Of a stretch of DNA of 64,000 nt, positions 9,776 to 17,675 are shown piece after piece; the first letter of the stretch is position 1, and every line of letters starts with the position of its first letter. The DNA comes from Crocinitomicaceae bacterium. GTDB taxonomy: Bacteria; Bacteroidota; Bacteroidia; Flavobacteriales_D; Crocinitomicaceae. A program made the position numbers and the translations under genes. The stretch is taken from assembly GCA_022447665.1 (NCBI GenBank), contig JAKVAQ010000001.1:157899-221898 (forward strand). The letters are read 5' to 3'. The notes below the pieces were generated by a model, which was not told the origin of the DNA, made no database searches, and saw only the letters and a program-made list of their open reading frames with translations.

Positions 9776-9797
9776 TATATTTGCAACAATGTTGCAA
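9776..9797 (+). promoter_or_regulatory. -7 promoter element overlapping a 17-bp perfect palindrome (operator)
   Basis: TATATTTG at 9776-9783 matches TAnnTTTG. Overlapping it, TTGCAACA-A-TGTTGCAA at 9781-9797 is a perfect inverted repeat around one central base. This geometry, an operator on the -7 box, suits repression of the TonB receptor gene that starts 69 bp further on. Fur-family repressors (Fur, Zur) bind palindromes of this size, and a zinc or iron response is a guess. No good -33 element is seen at the usual distance. Confidence 0.55.
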
Positions 9798-9865
9798 TAA
9801 CTGCAATTGAAACTGCCTTAAGCAGATGTAACAAAGACTAATTAAATAATAGTTTGCCGATAGTG

Positions 9866-12322
9866 ATGCAATCGCTGATAAACCAAATAACTCCCTTATT
9901 CAAGAATTCCTTTGGGCGAATATTTCTTTTTTCTTTGCTGTTGTTTTGCAACTATTCTTTCTCACAAGCAGACTCTTGTGACTACAACTTCAATGCTAAT
10001 TTAAGAGATGCGGAATCGAATAAACCAATACCTTTTGCAACAATTAAAGTCAAAGGTACTCAGAACAGTACTAAAACAGATGTCTCAGGTAATTTTGTAA
10101 TCTCTGGATTATGTAATGGATATCAGTCGCTAATTATTTCTTGTTTTGGCTTTTGCGACTCAATTTGCGAGGCAAATCATCTGAAGAATGAGGGTAGTAC
10201 AATTTACTTGCATAAAAAAGCTGAAGAACTTGAGAAAATTGTTATCCATGGGCATCAGGTAAAAGAAAAAGGAACAGAGACGATTGCTCAAACCCAAATT
10301 AATAAAATAACGATAAATTCTGATCATACTCAAAGTTTAGCTTCTCTAGTTTCTGATCAACAAGGGGTTACACTGATTTCTATGGGGTCCAATGTACAGC
10401 TTCCTGTAATACACGGATTATATGGCAGTCGTATCCTTATCTTGAATAATGGATTTAAGCATGGTTTTCAAAATTGGGGAGTAGATCACGCACCTGAAAT
10501 TGATATAGCAGCAGCTGACAATATCACTATCATAAAAGGGGCATCTGGTGTGAGGTATGGGGCTGAGGCAATGGGAGGAGCGATTATTGTAAACTCTAAT
10601 CCATTATACTTTAAAGATAGATTCTATCTGAATACTGGAGTTGGCTATCAAACAAATGGTCAAGGAATAAACGCAAATCTAGAATTTGGTGAAGGAAAAG
10701 ATAAATGGAGTTATTTTTTCAATTGTAATTTCACAAAAATAGGAGATCGTTTTACACCAAACTATTCACTTACAAATACCGGAAAAGAAGAGAGCGCTGC
10801 AGCCTTTGGAACACGGTATAAGTTTAAAGATTTAGATATAAAGTTTTATTACAGTTTTGTAGATCAAAATTTGGGTCTTCTTCGTTCTTCAATCGCCCAT
10901 AGTGGCAACGCTTTTATTTATGCTATCAATTCTGATGTCCCGCCAATTGTAAATTCATTCGGTTTTAAAATTAATGCGCCGAATCAGTTAACAAAACATC
11001 GTTTGGGTAAACTAGAAATGAATTGGTTTTATTCAAAAGATAGTAAGCTCACCTTTAGAACCGGTATACAGTTGAACAAACGCCAAGAGTACGATATCCG
11101 TATTGAAAGTGAAAAGCCTGTAATTGATTTAGATTTGCTTACAGCGGATTATCAATTAGAATGGAAGCATCCTAAATGGATGGAGCTAGAAGGCTTATTA
11201 GGGATTCAATATTTCAATCAGAATAATGACAACAATCCCGGAACTGGTGCGACTCCATTTATACCTAACTACAATACAAATCGTGGAAGCATATTCCTGG
11301 TCGAAAGCAGAATATTCAATAAAAACATGCTGGAAGCTGGTTTAAGGGTAGATTACGAGTTGAATAATGTGCGAGGTAGACAACCTAACCAAGAGATTTT
11401 TCGAGACGAATATTCTTTTGTGAATATAACCAGTTCTCTTGGTTATAGCAGAAGCTTATCTCAAAAAAGTGTTTTCAGAGCAAACATAGGAACCGCATGG
11501 AGAACTCCAAACATGGCTGAATTGTATAGTTTTGGGCAACATGGTTTTAAAAATTCTTATGGCCTTCTTCGCTATTATCAAGATGGTGATGGAACCTTCA
11601 AGACAGATCAAGTCATTGAGGTAAAAGAGAGCCAAATTCGTCCAGAAAATGGCTATAAGTTTGTAGGTGAATTTGAATTTAGTACAAAGAAAATAAAGCA
11701 GGTTTTCACAGTATATACACATTTTATAAAAGAATATATTTTTAGCCGACCCTTAGCTGTAATTGGAACTGTGCGTGGCCCAATGCCTGTATTTATCTTT
11801 GACCAATCTGACGCACTCTTCATTGGTGGTGATTACAGTTTCGGGATGAACTTCACAAAAAATCTAGATGGCATTTTCAGAGCGAGTTATCTGTGGTCGA
11901 AGAATATAACAGATTCTGACGTGCTCATTAATCAGCCTCCTATCTCACTCAGTTGTGGTCTCAATTGGAACCATGAGAATTTTTGGATATTTAAAGACAT
12001 ACAATTTTCCATCAATCCTTCCTACACATTTCAACAATTTCAAGCACCAAGAACTGTTTCACCAGAAGATCTGATAGATGGTATTGAGGTCATAACACCT
12101 TCATCAGAAATTTTTGATTTTAAAAATGCTCCGGACGGTTACTTTCTATTAAATCTTGGATTGACTTCAAATATAAAACAATTTAACTTGGGTGTACAAG
12201 TCAATAATCTATTGAATACCAGTTATCGAGACTATTTGAACGAGATGAGATATTTCGCAGATGAGATGGGCATTAATCTAATGTTCACAATGAGATACTC
12301 TTTCCAAAAACAAAATCAATAA
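9866..12322 (+). CDS. TonB-dependent outer-membrane receptor
   Basis: An 818-residue receptor. A signal sequence (FLFSLLLFCNYSFSQA) precedes a carboxypeptidase-regulatory-like domain (LRDAESNKPIPFATIKVKGT). Next is a plug domain with INKITINSDHTQSLASLVSD and the plug end IIKGASGVRYGAEAMGGAI. A 22-strand-type barrel follows, ending in an aromatic strand (FTMRYSF). These proteins import metal chelates, siderophores or oligomers using TonB energy. An in-frame TTG lies 12 bp upstream, but ATG at 9866 places the hydrophobic signal better. It is intact and followed 26 bp later by a lipoprotein gene, probably in one transcript. There is no SusD partner, so polysaccharide uptake is unlikely. The palindromic operator upstream points to a regulated nutrient, perhaps a metal. 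Confidence 0.92.
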   Translation: MQSLINQITPLFKNSFGRIFLFSLLLFCNYSFSQADSCDYNFNANLRDAESNKPIPFATIKVKGTQNSTKTDVSGNFVISGLCNGYQSLIISCFGFCDSICEANHLKNEGSTIYLHKKAEELEKIVIHGHQVKEKGTETIAQTQINKITINSDHTQSLASLVSDQQGVTLISMGSNVQLPVIHGLYGSRILILNNGFKHGFQNWGVDHAPEIDIAAADNITIIKGASGVRYGAEAMGGAIIVNSNPLYFKDRFYLNTGVGYQTNGQGINANLEFGEGKDKWSYFFNCNFTKIGDRFTPNYSLTNTGKEESAAAFGTRYKFKDLDIKFYYSFVDQNLGLLRSSIAHSGNAFIYAINSDVPPIVNSFGFKINAPNQLTKHRLGKLEMNWFYSKDSKLTFRTGIQLNKRQEYDIRIESEKPVIDLDLLTADYQLEWKHPKWMELEGLLGIQYFNQNNDNNPGTGATPFIPNYNTNRGSIFLVESRIFNKNMLEAGLRVDYELNNVRGRQPNQEIFRDEYSFVNITSSLGYSRSLSQKSVFRANIGTAWRTPNMAELYSFGQHGFKNSYGLLRYYQDGDGTFKTDQVIEVKESQIRPENGYKFVGEFEFSTKKIKQVFTVYTHFIKEYIFSRPLAVIGTVRGPMPVFIFDQSDALFIGGDYSFGMNFTKNLDGIFRASYLWSKNITDSDVLINQPPISLSCGLNWNHENFWIFKDIQFSINPSYTFQQFQAPRTVSPEDLIDGIEVITPSSEIFDFKNAPDGYFLLNLGLTSNIKQFNLGVQVNNLLNTSYRDYLNEMRYFADEMGINLMFTMRYSFQKQNQ

Positions 12323-12348
12323 ATAACAAATGTTTAATTAAATAAAAA

Positions 12349-12957
12349 ATGAGAAAAATGAATCAATACGCTATTCTAGCAACCTTATCATGCGCTGTTG
12401 CAGTCGCAAGTTGTAAAAAAGACGAAGTAGTTCCAGAAGAAGAAAATGTAGTAGAAGTTTTCACGGATGTAAAGCTTATTTTCACGAATGCCGCTGATCC
12501 AAGTGATGTTGTTGAAGCTAGGGCTCAAGACCCTGATGGTGAAGGTGTTCAAGGCTTAGCAATTTTGGATGAAATTACTTTAGGTGTTGATAAGACCTAC
12601 AACTTAACTTATGAAATTGCAAACAACCTCACTGTTCCGGGAGAGGATATTGGTGCTGAGATTCTTGAAGAAGATAATGAACACCAGTTCTTCTATACTT
12701 TTACGAATAACGCTTTCTCGAATCCGGCTGGAAATGGAAATGTTGATAATGCATCTGATCCCCTGAATTATAGCGACCTAGATGAAAATGGTCTTCCTGT
12801 TGGATTATTGACTCAATGGACAACACCTTCTACTGCATTAAGTGGTGGAGTGTTTACTGCTCGTTTGCAGCATCAACCTGATGTAAAAACAGCTTCCTCG
12901 GGTTCAAATGACGGAGACACTGATTTTGATTTAACTTTTGTTTTGAATATTCAGTAA
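12349..12957 (+). CDS. Lipoprotein paired with the TonB receptor
   Basis: A 202-residue lipoprotein with lipobox AVASC (Cys22), then a short acidic linker. The body has paired beta-strand-like segments such as VKLIFTNA and LTYEIANNL. EEDNEHQFFYTF lies mid-protein and a C-terminal region ends GDTDFDLTFVLNIQ. I recognise the pattern as a small exported family that Flavobacteriia encode next to TonB receptors. Its annotation in databases as a 'periplasmic binding fold' protein is from memory. The acidic/His cluster could bind a metal, which is inference. It starts ATG at 12349, with another ATG three codons later. A terminator follows, so receptor and lipoprotein form a two-gene unit. Confidence 0.7.
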   Translation: MRKMNQYAILATLSCAVAVASCKKDEVVPEEENVVEVFTDVKLIFTNAADPSDVVEARAQDPDGEGVQGLAILDEITLGVDKTYNLTYEIANNLTVPGEDIGAEILEEDNEHQFFYTFTNNAFSNPAGNGNVDNASDPLNYSDLDENGLPVGLLTQWTTPSTALSGGVFTARLQHQPDVKTASSGSNDGDTDFDLTFVLNIQ

Positions 12958-12985
12958 ATCATGATTTAAATTAAAGGAAAGAAGA

Positions 12986-13030
12986 CAAAACACTCGGTCC
13001 TTTGCGAATAGAGCTGAGTGTTTTTTTTTA
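12986..13030 (+). terminator. Terminator of the TonB receptor operon
   Basis: AAAACACTCGGT at 12987-12998 pairs with GCTGAGTGTTTT from 13013, followed by a run of nine or more T residues. Confidence 0.8.
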
Positions 13031-13184
13031 ATCAAAGTAATTGTTTTTTTCCTTATATTTATTCTGGCAACTTTTAACCATCATTATGCTCAAAGAACAG
13101 ACTCTTGCAGATCAATAATAGTTGATTTGAAGATATCAAAAATCGCATCTTTAATAATCCAGTTAGTTAAAAATTTGAATTCTT

Positions 13185-14291
13185 ATGAAAATTAAAATAG
13201 TAGTATTACTGGGCATTTTATTTTTCCTTATATGTCCGAAATCCCTTGTTGCAAATACAAACTGTACAGGTATTACGTTAAACAGTAGTGATGGCTCATT
13301 CATACATGCAAGAACCATGGAATGGGGTGCTTTCAATATCAAACCAGAATTATTGGTTTTCCCGAGAAATTATGCATTTGAAGGTCAGCTACCAATTGAC
13401 AAACCTGGAATGAAATGGGAAGGAAAATATGGTTTTATTGGCATAAATGCTTTAGGAGATACACGTGTAGCTGACGGATTAAATGAAAAAGGCTTGGCTG
13501 TTTCGGTATTGTATTTGCCTGGATACGCTTCCTATCAGGCTTTCGATTCAACAGCTGTAGATTCAACTATTAGCCCAAGTGAATTCCCCTTGCTTTTGCT
13601 GTCTACTTGTCAATCAGTAAAGGAGGTGAGGGTTATACTTAATAAGGTAAAAGTGGTTGGAAAGCCTGAAAAAGAGCTAGGAGGAATAGTCGCTCCTTTT
13701 CATTACATGGTTTCTGATCAAACAGGAGAAAGTGTTATTGTTGAGTACACGAAAGAAGAACTACACATTTACGATAACGCTGTTGGGGTAATAACAAATA
13801 GTCCAGAATATCCCTGGCATCTCACTAATTTAAAAAACTACATCACATTGAAGACAGAAGAAGCTCATCCTGTAAATGTAGGAGAGTTAACATTGAAACC
13901 TTTCGGTGCAGGGAGTGGTATGTTGGGTTTACCCGGAGATTATACACCACCATCACGTTTTGTGAGAGCTACTGTTATGCGTAACTCGGTAATTGAACTT
14001 GAAGATGGAGAGCGAGCAATTTCGGAAGCTTTTCGTATTTTGAATAATTTTGATATCCCAATTGGAACAATGGGTGTAGACCATGATCCATCAGTTTTAG
14101 GAGATACGCAATATACAACAGCTGCAGATACTAAATCAATGCGCTACTATTATCGCACAATGAACAACCATAGAATTCGTGTTCTCGATTTGAAAAAAAT
14201 TGATTTTACTTCTAAAGAATTGACAAGAAGGCTTCTAGATATTGAACTAGCTCAAGACTATGAGTTCATAGAAATTGAGACTTCGAAATAA
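13185..14291 (+). CDS. Linear amide C-N hydrolase (choloylglycine hydrolase / penicillin V acylase family)
   Basis: A 368-residue exported Ntn-hydrolase. A signal peptide of about 26 residues ends at ANTN, leaving Cys27 as the N-terminal nucleophile after cleavage. Arg43 (HARTMEW) lies 16 residues on, as Arg18 does from Cys2 in bile salt hydrolases. At the Asp21 position there is Glu46. NEKGLAVS, TNSPEYPWHL (the Asn175 region) and PSRFVRATVMR (the Arg228 region) complete the active site. The family cleaves amide bonds in bile salts, penicillin V or N-acyl homoserine lactones. The signal peptide suggests a periplasmic enzyme. The substrate is unknown; in a free-living flavobacterium an acyl-amide other than bile salt is likely. 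The gene stands alone and is intact. Confidence 0.88.
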   Translation: MKIKIVVLLGILFFLICPKSLVANTNCTGITLNSSDGSFIHARTMEWGAFNIKPELLVFPRNYAFEGQLPIDKPGMKWEGKYGFIGINALGDTRVADGLNEKGLAVSVLYLPGYASYQAFDSTAVDSTISPSEFPLLLLSTCQSVKEVRVILNKVKVVGKPEKELGGIVAPFHYMVSDQTGESVIVEYTKEELHIYDNAVGVITNSPEYPWHLTNLKNYITLKTEEAHPVNVGELTLKPFGAGSGMLGLPGDYTPPSRFVRATVMRNSVIELEDGERAISEAFRILNNFDIPIGTMGVDHDPSVLGDTQYTTAADTKSMRYYYRTMNNHRIRVLDLKKIDFTSKELTRRLLDIELAQDYEFIEIETSK

Positions 14292-14337
14292 GGCAGCTTT
14301 AATATCATTAATAAAAGTCTTAGACTACTTTCCTTAG

Positions 14338-14475
14338 AAGAAGGATGAATTTGTATTGCATGCTCATGAACTACTTAATGACTATAAAGGCCATTTAGGT
14401 TTTGAAATTGTGGCCATCTCAATAGATCTTGTAGTAATCGTTGCAAATTTAATTAATGGAAATCCTATTATTTGA
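14338..14475 (+). pseudogene. Fragment resembling a thioredoxin-like (TlpA/AhpC) protein
   Basis: The frame codes for HELLNDYKGHLGFEIVAISID, resembling the helix and strand after the CxxC motif in TlpA-type thioredoxins. No CxxC, signal peptide or C-terminal half is present. The sequence then degenerates and stops at 14473-14475. The match is short, so this is a suggestion only. Confidence 0.3.
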
Positions 14476-14498
14476 ATTTCAATAAGTACGTTTTACTG

Positions 14499-14535
14499 AA
14501 TCTCCCATCAAAAAACTTTAATGGGAGATTTTTGT
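14499..14535 (+). terminator. Intrinsic terminator
   Basis: AATCTCCCAT (14499-14508) pairs perfectly with ATGGGAGATT (14521-14530), followed by T residues. It may serve the hydrolase gene or the relic before it. Confidence 0.75.
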
Positions 14536-14609
14536 TTGCGACTCTTGCTAATTAACTTTTATTTGAAATTTTTTGATTCTTATAGGGCATACATTTGGGT
14601 TATACCTAA

Positions 14610-15598
14610 ATTCTGAATCGCCTTTTATTAATCTTATTCTTATTTTTTCCAACTTTTTCTTCTGCCTTCATGCATCCTAATGAAGAAGAATTATTGTGCT
14701 TTGAATTCAATAAGTTTTATTGTCAAAAGATATATTCTTTTGATGACACTATAATAGCATTTCCTTTTAAAAATTGCAGTGGTCGTGAACTCCAGATAAA
14801 AGAAATAAGCTGTAACTACCTCTATAAAGATCAAGTGTTTTATGATCAAAGAAATTGGAAAGATTCAATTATACCAAGTGCTCATATGGATACTATTTTC
14901 TTTAGTAAAAAAAGATCTCTTTGATGCTAGAGACGAATTGACTGATGCTTCTTTTACCATTTCATTTGTGGGTGAGCATACCCTTCAGTATCTAAATATT
15001 TTCATAGATTTTGTTCCAAATAATGGCAGTTCAGGGGTTTCGCCTATTCATTTGCCTACAGTGTCAAGAGGTGATAGTATTATTTTCTCTGCCGTGATTG
15101 AGAACTCAGGATCTTCTCCGGTAGCATTCAAATCAAGTACTTATAATAGAGGTAGGCATGCTCATCAAAAAGTAAGGTTAATAGAAGTTGGAAAAATAAT
15201 TGTTCCGGCAGAAGACTCGCTTAAAGTTAAGTTTATGTTGTACACGGATAATTTATTGGATGAATACTCCGGTACGTTTGACTTTGAGTCTAATGAAGAT
15301 TTAAGAAGGTATCACAGAATTTCTATTCCATTTGATGGAAGGCCTATATCTGAAGGTTATCCGAGTATTAAGTTTGATTCTCTAGTTCTTAACAAATACA
15401 TTAATAAAGGTGATCAATGTGAATTCAACTTTTGTTTTGAAAATAATGAGGATACGCCTCTTTTTATTCAAAATGCTAAAACTAGTTGTGGCTGTTTGAT
15501 GGCTAGCTGGCCCAGAGAGCCAATTTTGGCCGGAGAATGAACTGTTGAAAATGATTAACAAAGCACTAGGTATGAATAGACTCTTCATTATTGCTTAA
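14610..15598 (+). pseudogene. Broken DUF1573-type exported protein
   Basis: The reconstructed frame begins with a signal-peptide-like stretch (LNRLLLILFLFFPTFSSAF) that has no ATG/GTG/TTG before it, only ATT or CTG at 14610-14615. The frame shifts within an A7 run near 14908-14914 (TIFFSKK then DLFDARDELTDASF). The C-terminal part has the DUF1573 signature, IQNAKTSCGCL with WPREPILAGE. A TGA at 15538-15540 follows, then one more frameshift before an apparent final strand ALGMNRLFIIA ending at 15598. DUF1573 is an immunoglobulin-like fold found in exported Bacteroidota proteins. A lost start, frameshifts and a stop show decay. A short protein from ATG 14670 could still be made but would lack export. 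Confidence 0.7.
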
Positions 15599-15821
15599 TA
15601 TTAATTGTAATACAAGTCGCTATAAACAGACTTCTAATAGACGTGTATTATCCTAAGTTTACAGTTTCAATATCAAAATAATTAGGTTTCATACGAAACC
15701 AGCTTTATTTAATTGGCTCTTCATTTAGTCTGGTGTTCTTAATCACTTTTAAATCAAGGTTAGGTCGACAGAATAAATTTTGAAATCTGTCTCGAAGGAG
15801 ATCTGATAGTTTTAAGCAATT

Positions 15822-16085
15822 ATGAAAAAGTTTAAACTATTATTAACCTTGGGAGTGTCTATTTTGGCATTTTCATGCTCCAAAGATTATTCATGCAAAT
15901 GTGATGTAAAACACGAACAAACAGGCCCAGTGTTCACGGAAACCAGAGAATGGGATCAATCATTTACTTTTTCGGGCAAAGAAGACGATGTGAGATCAGA
16001 ATATTCTTCTCTCAGTTTTAGTGAATCTTATAAAGATGGTGCTGAGTATGATCATAAAATCGAACAAGACTGCCCATTTCAGTAA
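15822..16085 (+). CDS. Small cysteine-containing lipoprotein, function unknown
   Basis: An 87-residue protein with a clear lipoprotein signal: MKKFKLLLTLGVSILAFSC, lipobox AFSC with Cys19. After the lipid anchor come YSCKCDV and a late DCPF, so three further cysteines may form disulfides. The central part is polar and acidic with no known domain. The start is ATG with GGAG about 20 bp upstream. A terminator lies 26 bp after the stop, so it is transcribed alone. I do not recognise the family, and the coding call rests on the good signal peptide and terminator. Confidence 0.65.
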   Translation: MKKFKLLLTLGVSILAFSCSKDYSCKCDVKHEQTGPVFTETREWDQSFTFSGKEDDVRSEYSSLSFSESYKDGAEYDHKIEQDCPFQ

Positions 16086-16111
16086 AAACAAATACTTTTT
16101 TTTTGTTTTCT

Positions 16112-16136
16112 ATGGGGCTTTAATGCCCCATTTTTA
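16112..16136 (+). terminator. Intrinsic terminator of the small lipoprotein gene
   Basis: ATGGGGC (16112-16118) pairs with GCCCCAT (16125-16131), followed by a T-run. Confidence 0.8.
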
Positions 16137-16212
16137 TTTGTAATAACCAATACTTAATATATATAATTCATAAGGAATACATCTTTTCTTGTATTTCTAT
16201 TATCTTACGTAA

Positions 16213-16689
16213 TCGGCAGACTACTCTGCATCGGCAATTATTATAGATGCTGAGGATATTTCTATTCAAGAAGAGATTTTGAATATTTGACCTGATTTAA
16301 GATTGAACTGCTGGATAAAGTCTTGCCAATGTATATGTGTTTATGGTATCAAGCTCAAATACCCAGATCCCGCAAATCTTGAAGAATTCAAAAAAGACAA
16401 TTTTGAGTTTTTCAAAAACTTACTATTCCTTAGTTTAAAATATCCTTCATGTTCTATAGCGATGATTGATGAATACGAACATAATGATTTATCCAGCTAC
16501 CGAGGATTCATTTTGAAAGCGGGAAATATTTACTTAAACGAAATGGGAGATTTTAGCTAAATAATGGATAAACATTTACACGAATTTAATTCACGCAAGG
16601 TTGACTTCCATGACTGTTATGAACAAAGGCTGAAGCGATTATGCGACCAACTGGGAATTAAAGAAATAGCACTATTAACTTTTAATTAG
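16213..16689 (+). pseudogene. Possible degenerate gene, three in-frame segments
   Basis: One frame is open from 16213 to 16689 apart from TGA at 16288-16290 and TAA at 16558-16560. The segments read SADYSASAIIIDAEDISIQ, then an 82-codon stretch containing YPDPANLEEFKKDNFEFFKN, then MDKHLHEFNSRKVDFHDCYE. Composition is protein-like and acidic/basic mixed, but I recognise no family. It may be one decayed gene or chance. The remaining DNA to 16816 shows no gene. Confidence 0.25.
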
Positions 16690-16816
16690 AAACTGTGAAA
16701 ACGTGGTCATTTCAATAATATTAAAAATTCATAAAAAAGTCTCCTTGCATTTACAACGTGATCTATTATCTTGATACCAACAAGCTCATATCTACTATTA
16801 ACGCTATAAAACAATT

Positions 16817-16833
16817 AGCCCTAGTGGGACAAC
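16817..16833 (+). repeat. Putative attachment site copy 2 (tRNA-Gln 3' end)
   Basis: AGCCCTAGTGGGACAAC is identical to the tRNA-Gln end at 5512-5528 (17 of 17). The rest of the tRNA is missing. A hairpin terminator follows, as it does after the real tRNA. Confidence 0.65.
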
Positions 16834-16836
16834 TTG

Positions 16837-16866
16837 AAAAGCTCAATCGAAAGGTTGGGCTTTTTT
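16837..16866 (+). terminator. Hairpin after attachment copy 2
   Basis: AAAAGCTCAATC pairs imperfectly with GGTTGGGCTTTT, followed by further T residues. It looks like the tRNA-Gln terminator of another chromosome or element, carried along with the tRNA end. Confidence 0.6.
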
Positions 16867-16958
16867 CGTGGTTCATGGTTTTGTGGAAGTTTCGTTGCTG
16901 AAAATTTTAAGAGATGTTGGATGTTTGAAAAAATTCTATTCTCTGATACTTCTTACAT
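16867..16958 (+). repeat. ~100-bp imperfect repeat, copy 2
   Basis: This is homologous to 5641-5750, same orientation, and again directly downstream of a tRNA-Gln end plus hairpin. Homology stops near 16957 (CTTACA then TCATTTTGCAC), which marks a junction. It probably represents the shared left end of two related elements. Confidence 0.7.
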
Positions 16959-17202
16959 CATTTTGCACTATAACTTCACCAAAAGTCTGAAAATCATATA
17001 GATTTGAACTTTTTAAAACAAGTTCACTAGAGCCGAGTTTGTTTAACAGGTCAAATTTACTCAGACTTCTGAAGCTCTGAAAATTTCCCACTTGAAAATT
17101 AATTGCAGTTGAAAATTCAATTCTGGAGTTGATCGAATCATTCATTTGGACATTTCGGAAAAATGCCAAGAAGACTGTAAAAGAAAAACAAATGTATTTC
17201 AT
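16936..17202 (-). pseudogene. Truncated exported protein, 3' end cut at the repeat junction
   Basis: It starts ATG at 17202 with a signal-peptide-like start (MKYICFSFTVFLAFF). About 80 residues of polar sequence follow (FSTAINFQVGNFQSFRSL). The last residues, DVRSIRE, are read out of the repeat copy at 16936-16958, so the original 3' part is gone. The family is not recognisable. It ends where element DNA begins, supporting a recombination junction here. Confidence 0.45.
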
Positions 17203-17225
17203 TGTTCTTAATTAGTTTATCTGTT

Positions 17226-17675
17226 CTAACCTCTAGTCAACAAAATCAAGAGGCATAGAATAATAACCTCGTTTATCACCCTAAATGAATGCCACCTTTC
17301 CCACTTGTTTAATTTTCCCTGTAGCTCAGTTGGCTTGAATTGGCCTCTGTAGAATTCTGAATTTAAACGCTTAAAAATTTTGTAATAGATGATTAGATAA
17401 AGGAATATCAGCGTTGTGATAAGTAAAATAATTTCATTTTGAAAAGGATTATTTTTATCACTTGACACCACAGAAGCAAGGATAGAAAGAATGAAAGCAA
17501 TCGTTATTGGCGTGAAAAACGCAGTCAGTCTTGGACCAATCCCTTTATAGTGATCTATGAAGTCAGCAACAGAAATTGATTTCCAATGAGGCACAAGAAC
17601 AATGCTTTCAAACAAATGAGCAGAAATCAGCAAAATGAGGTTGATTATGGAGACAGATGAAATTAATTCTTCCAT
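17226..17675 (-). CDS. DUF1772-like four-helix membrane protein
   Basis: A 149-residue protein with four predicted TM helices (about 8-28, 50-70, 80-100, 130-147). Between helices 3 and 4 it has LNSEFYRGQF...KLNKWERWHSFRV, resembling the W-x-x-x-H-x-x-R signature of DUF1772/anthrone-oxygenase-like proteins. No reaction is established for most bacterial members. Its ATG overlaps the stop of the upstream gene by one base (TAATG at 17675), implying translational coupling. It forms a unit with the SMP-30-like lipoprotein and the Crp-type regulator. The family call is tentative. Confidence 0.6.
   Translation of the reverse strand: MEELISSVSIINLILLISAHLFESIVLVPHWKSISVADFIDHYKGIGPRLTAFFTPITIAFILSILASVVSSDKNNPFQNEIILLITTLIFLYLIIYYKIFKRLNSEFYRGQFKPTELQGKLNKWERWHSFRVINEVIILCLLILLTRG

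Noticed and set aside
9854..9865. TTG at 9854 as start of the TonB receptor
   Set aside because: ATG at 9866 lies four codons later and places the signal sequence better.
16303..16560. Confident protein-coding gene at 16303-16560
   Set aside because: It starts only at TTG, has an in-frame continuation upstream of a stop and no homology. I list the whole stretch as a possible relic instead.
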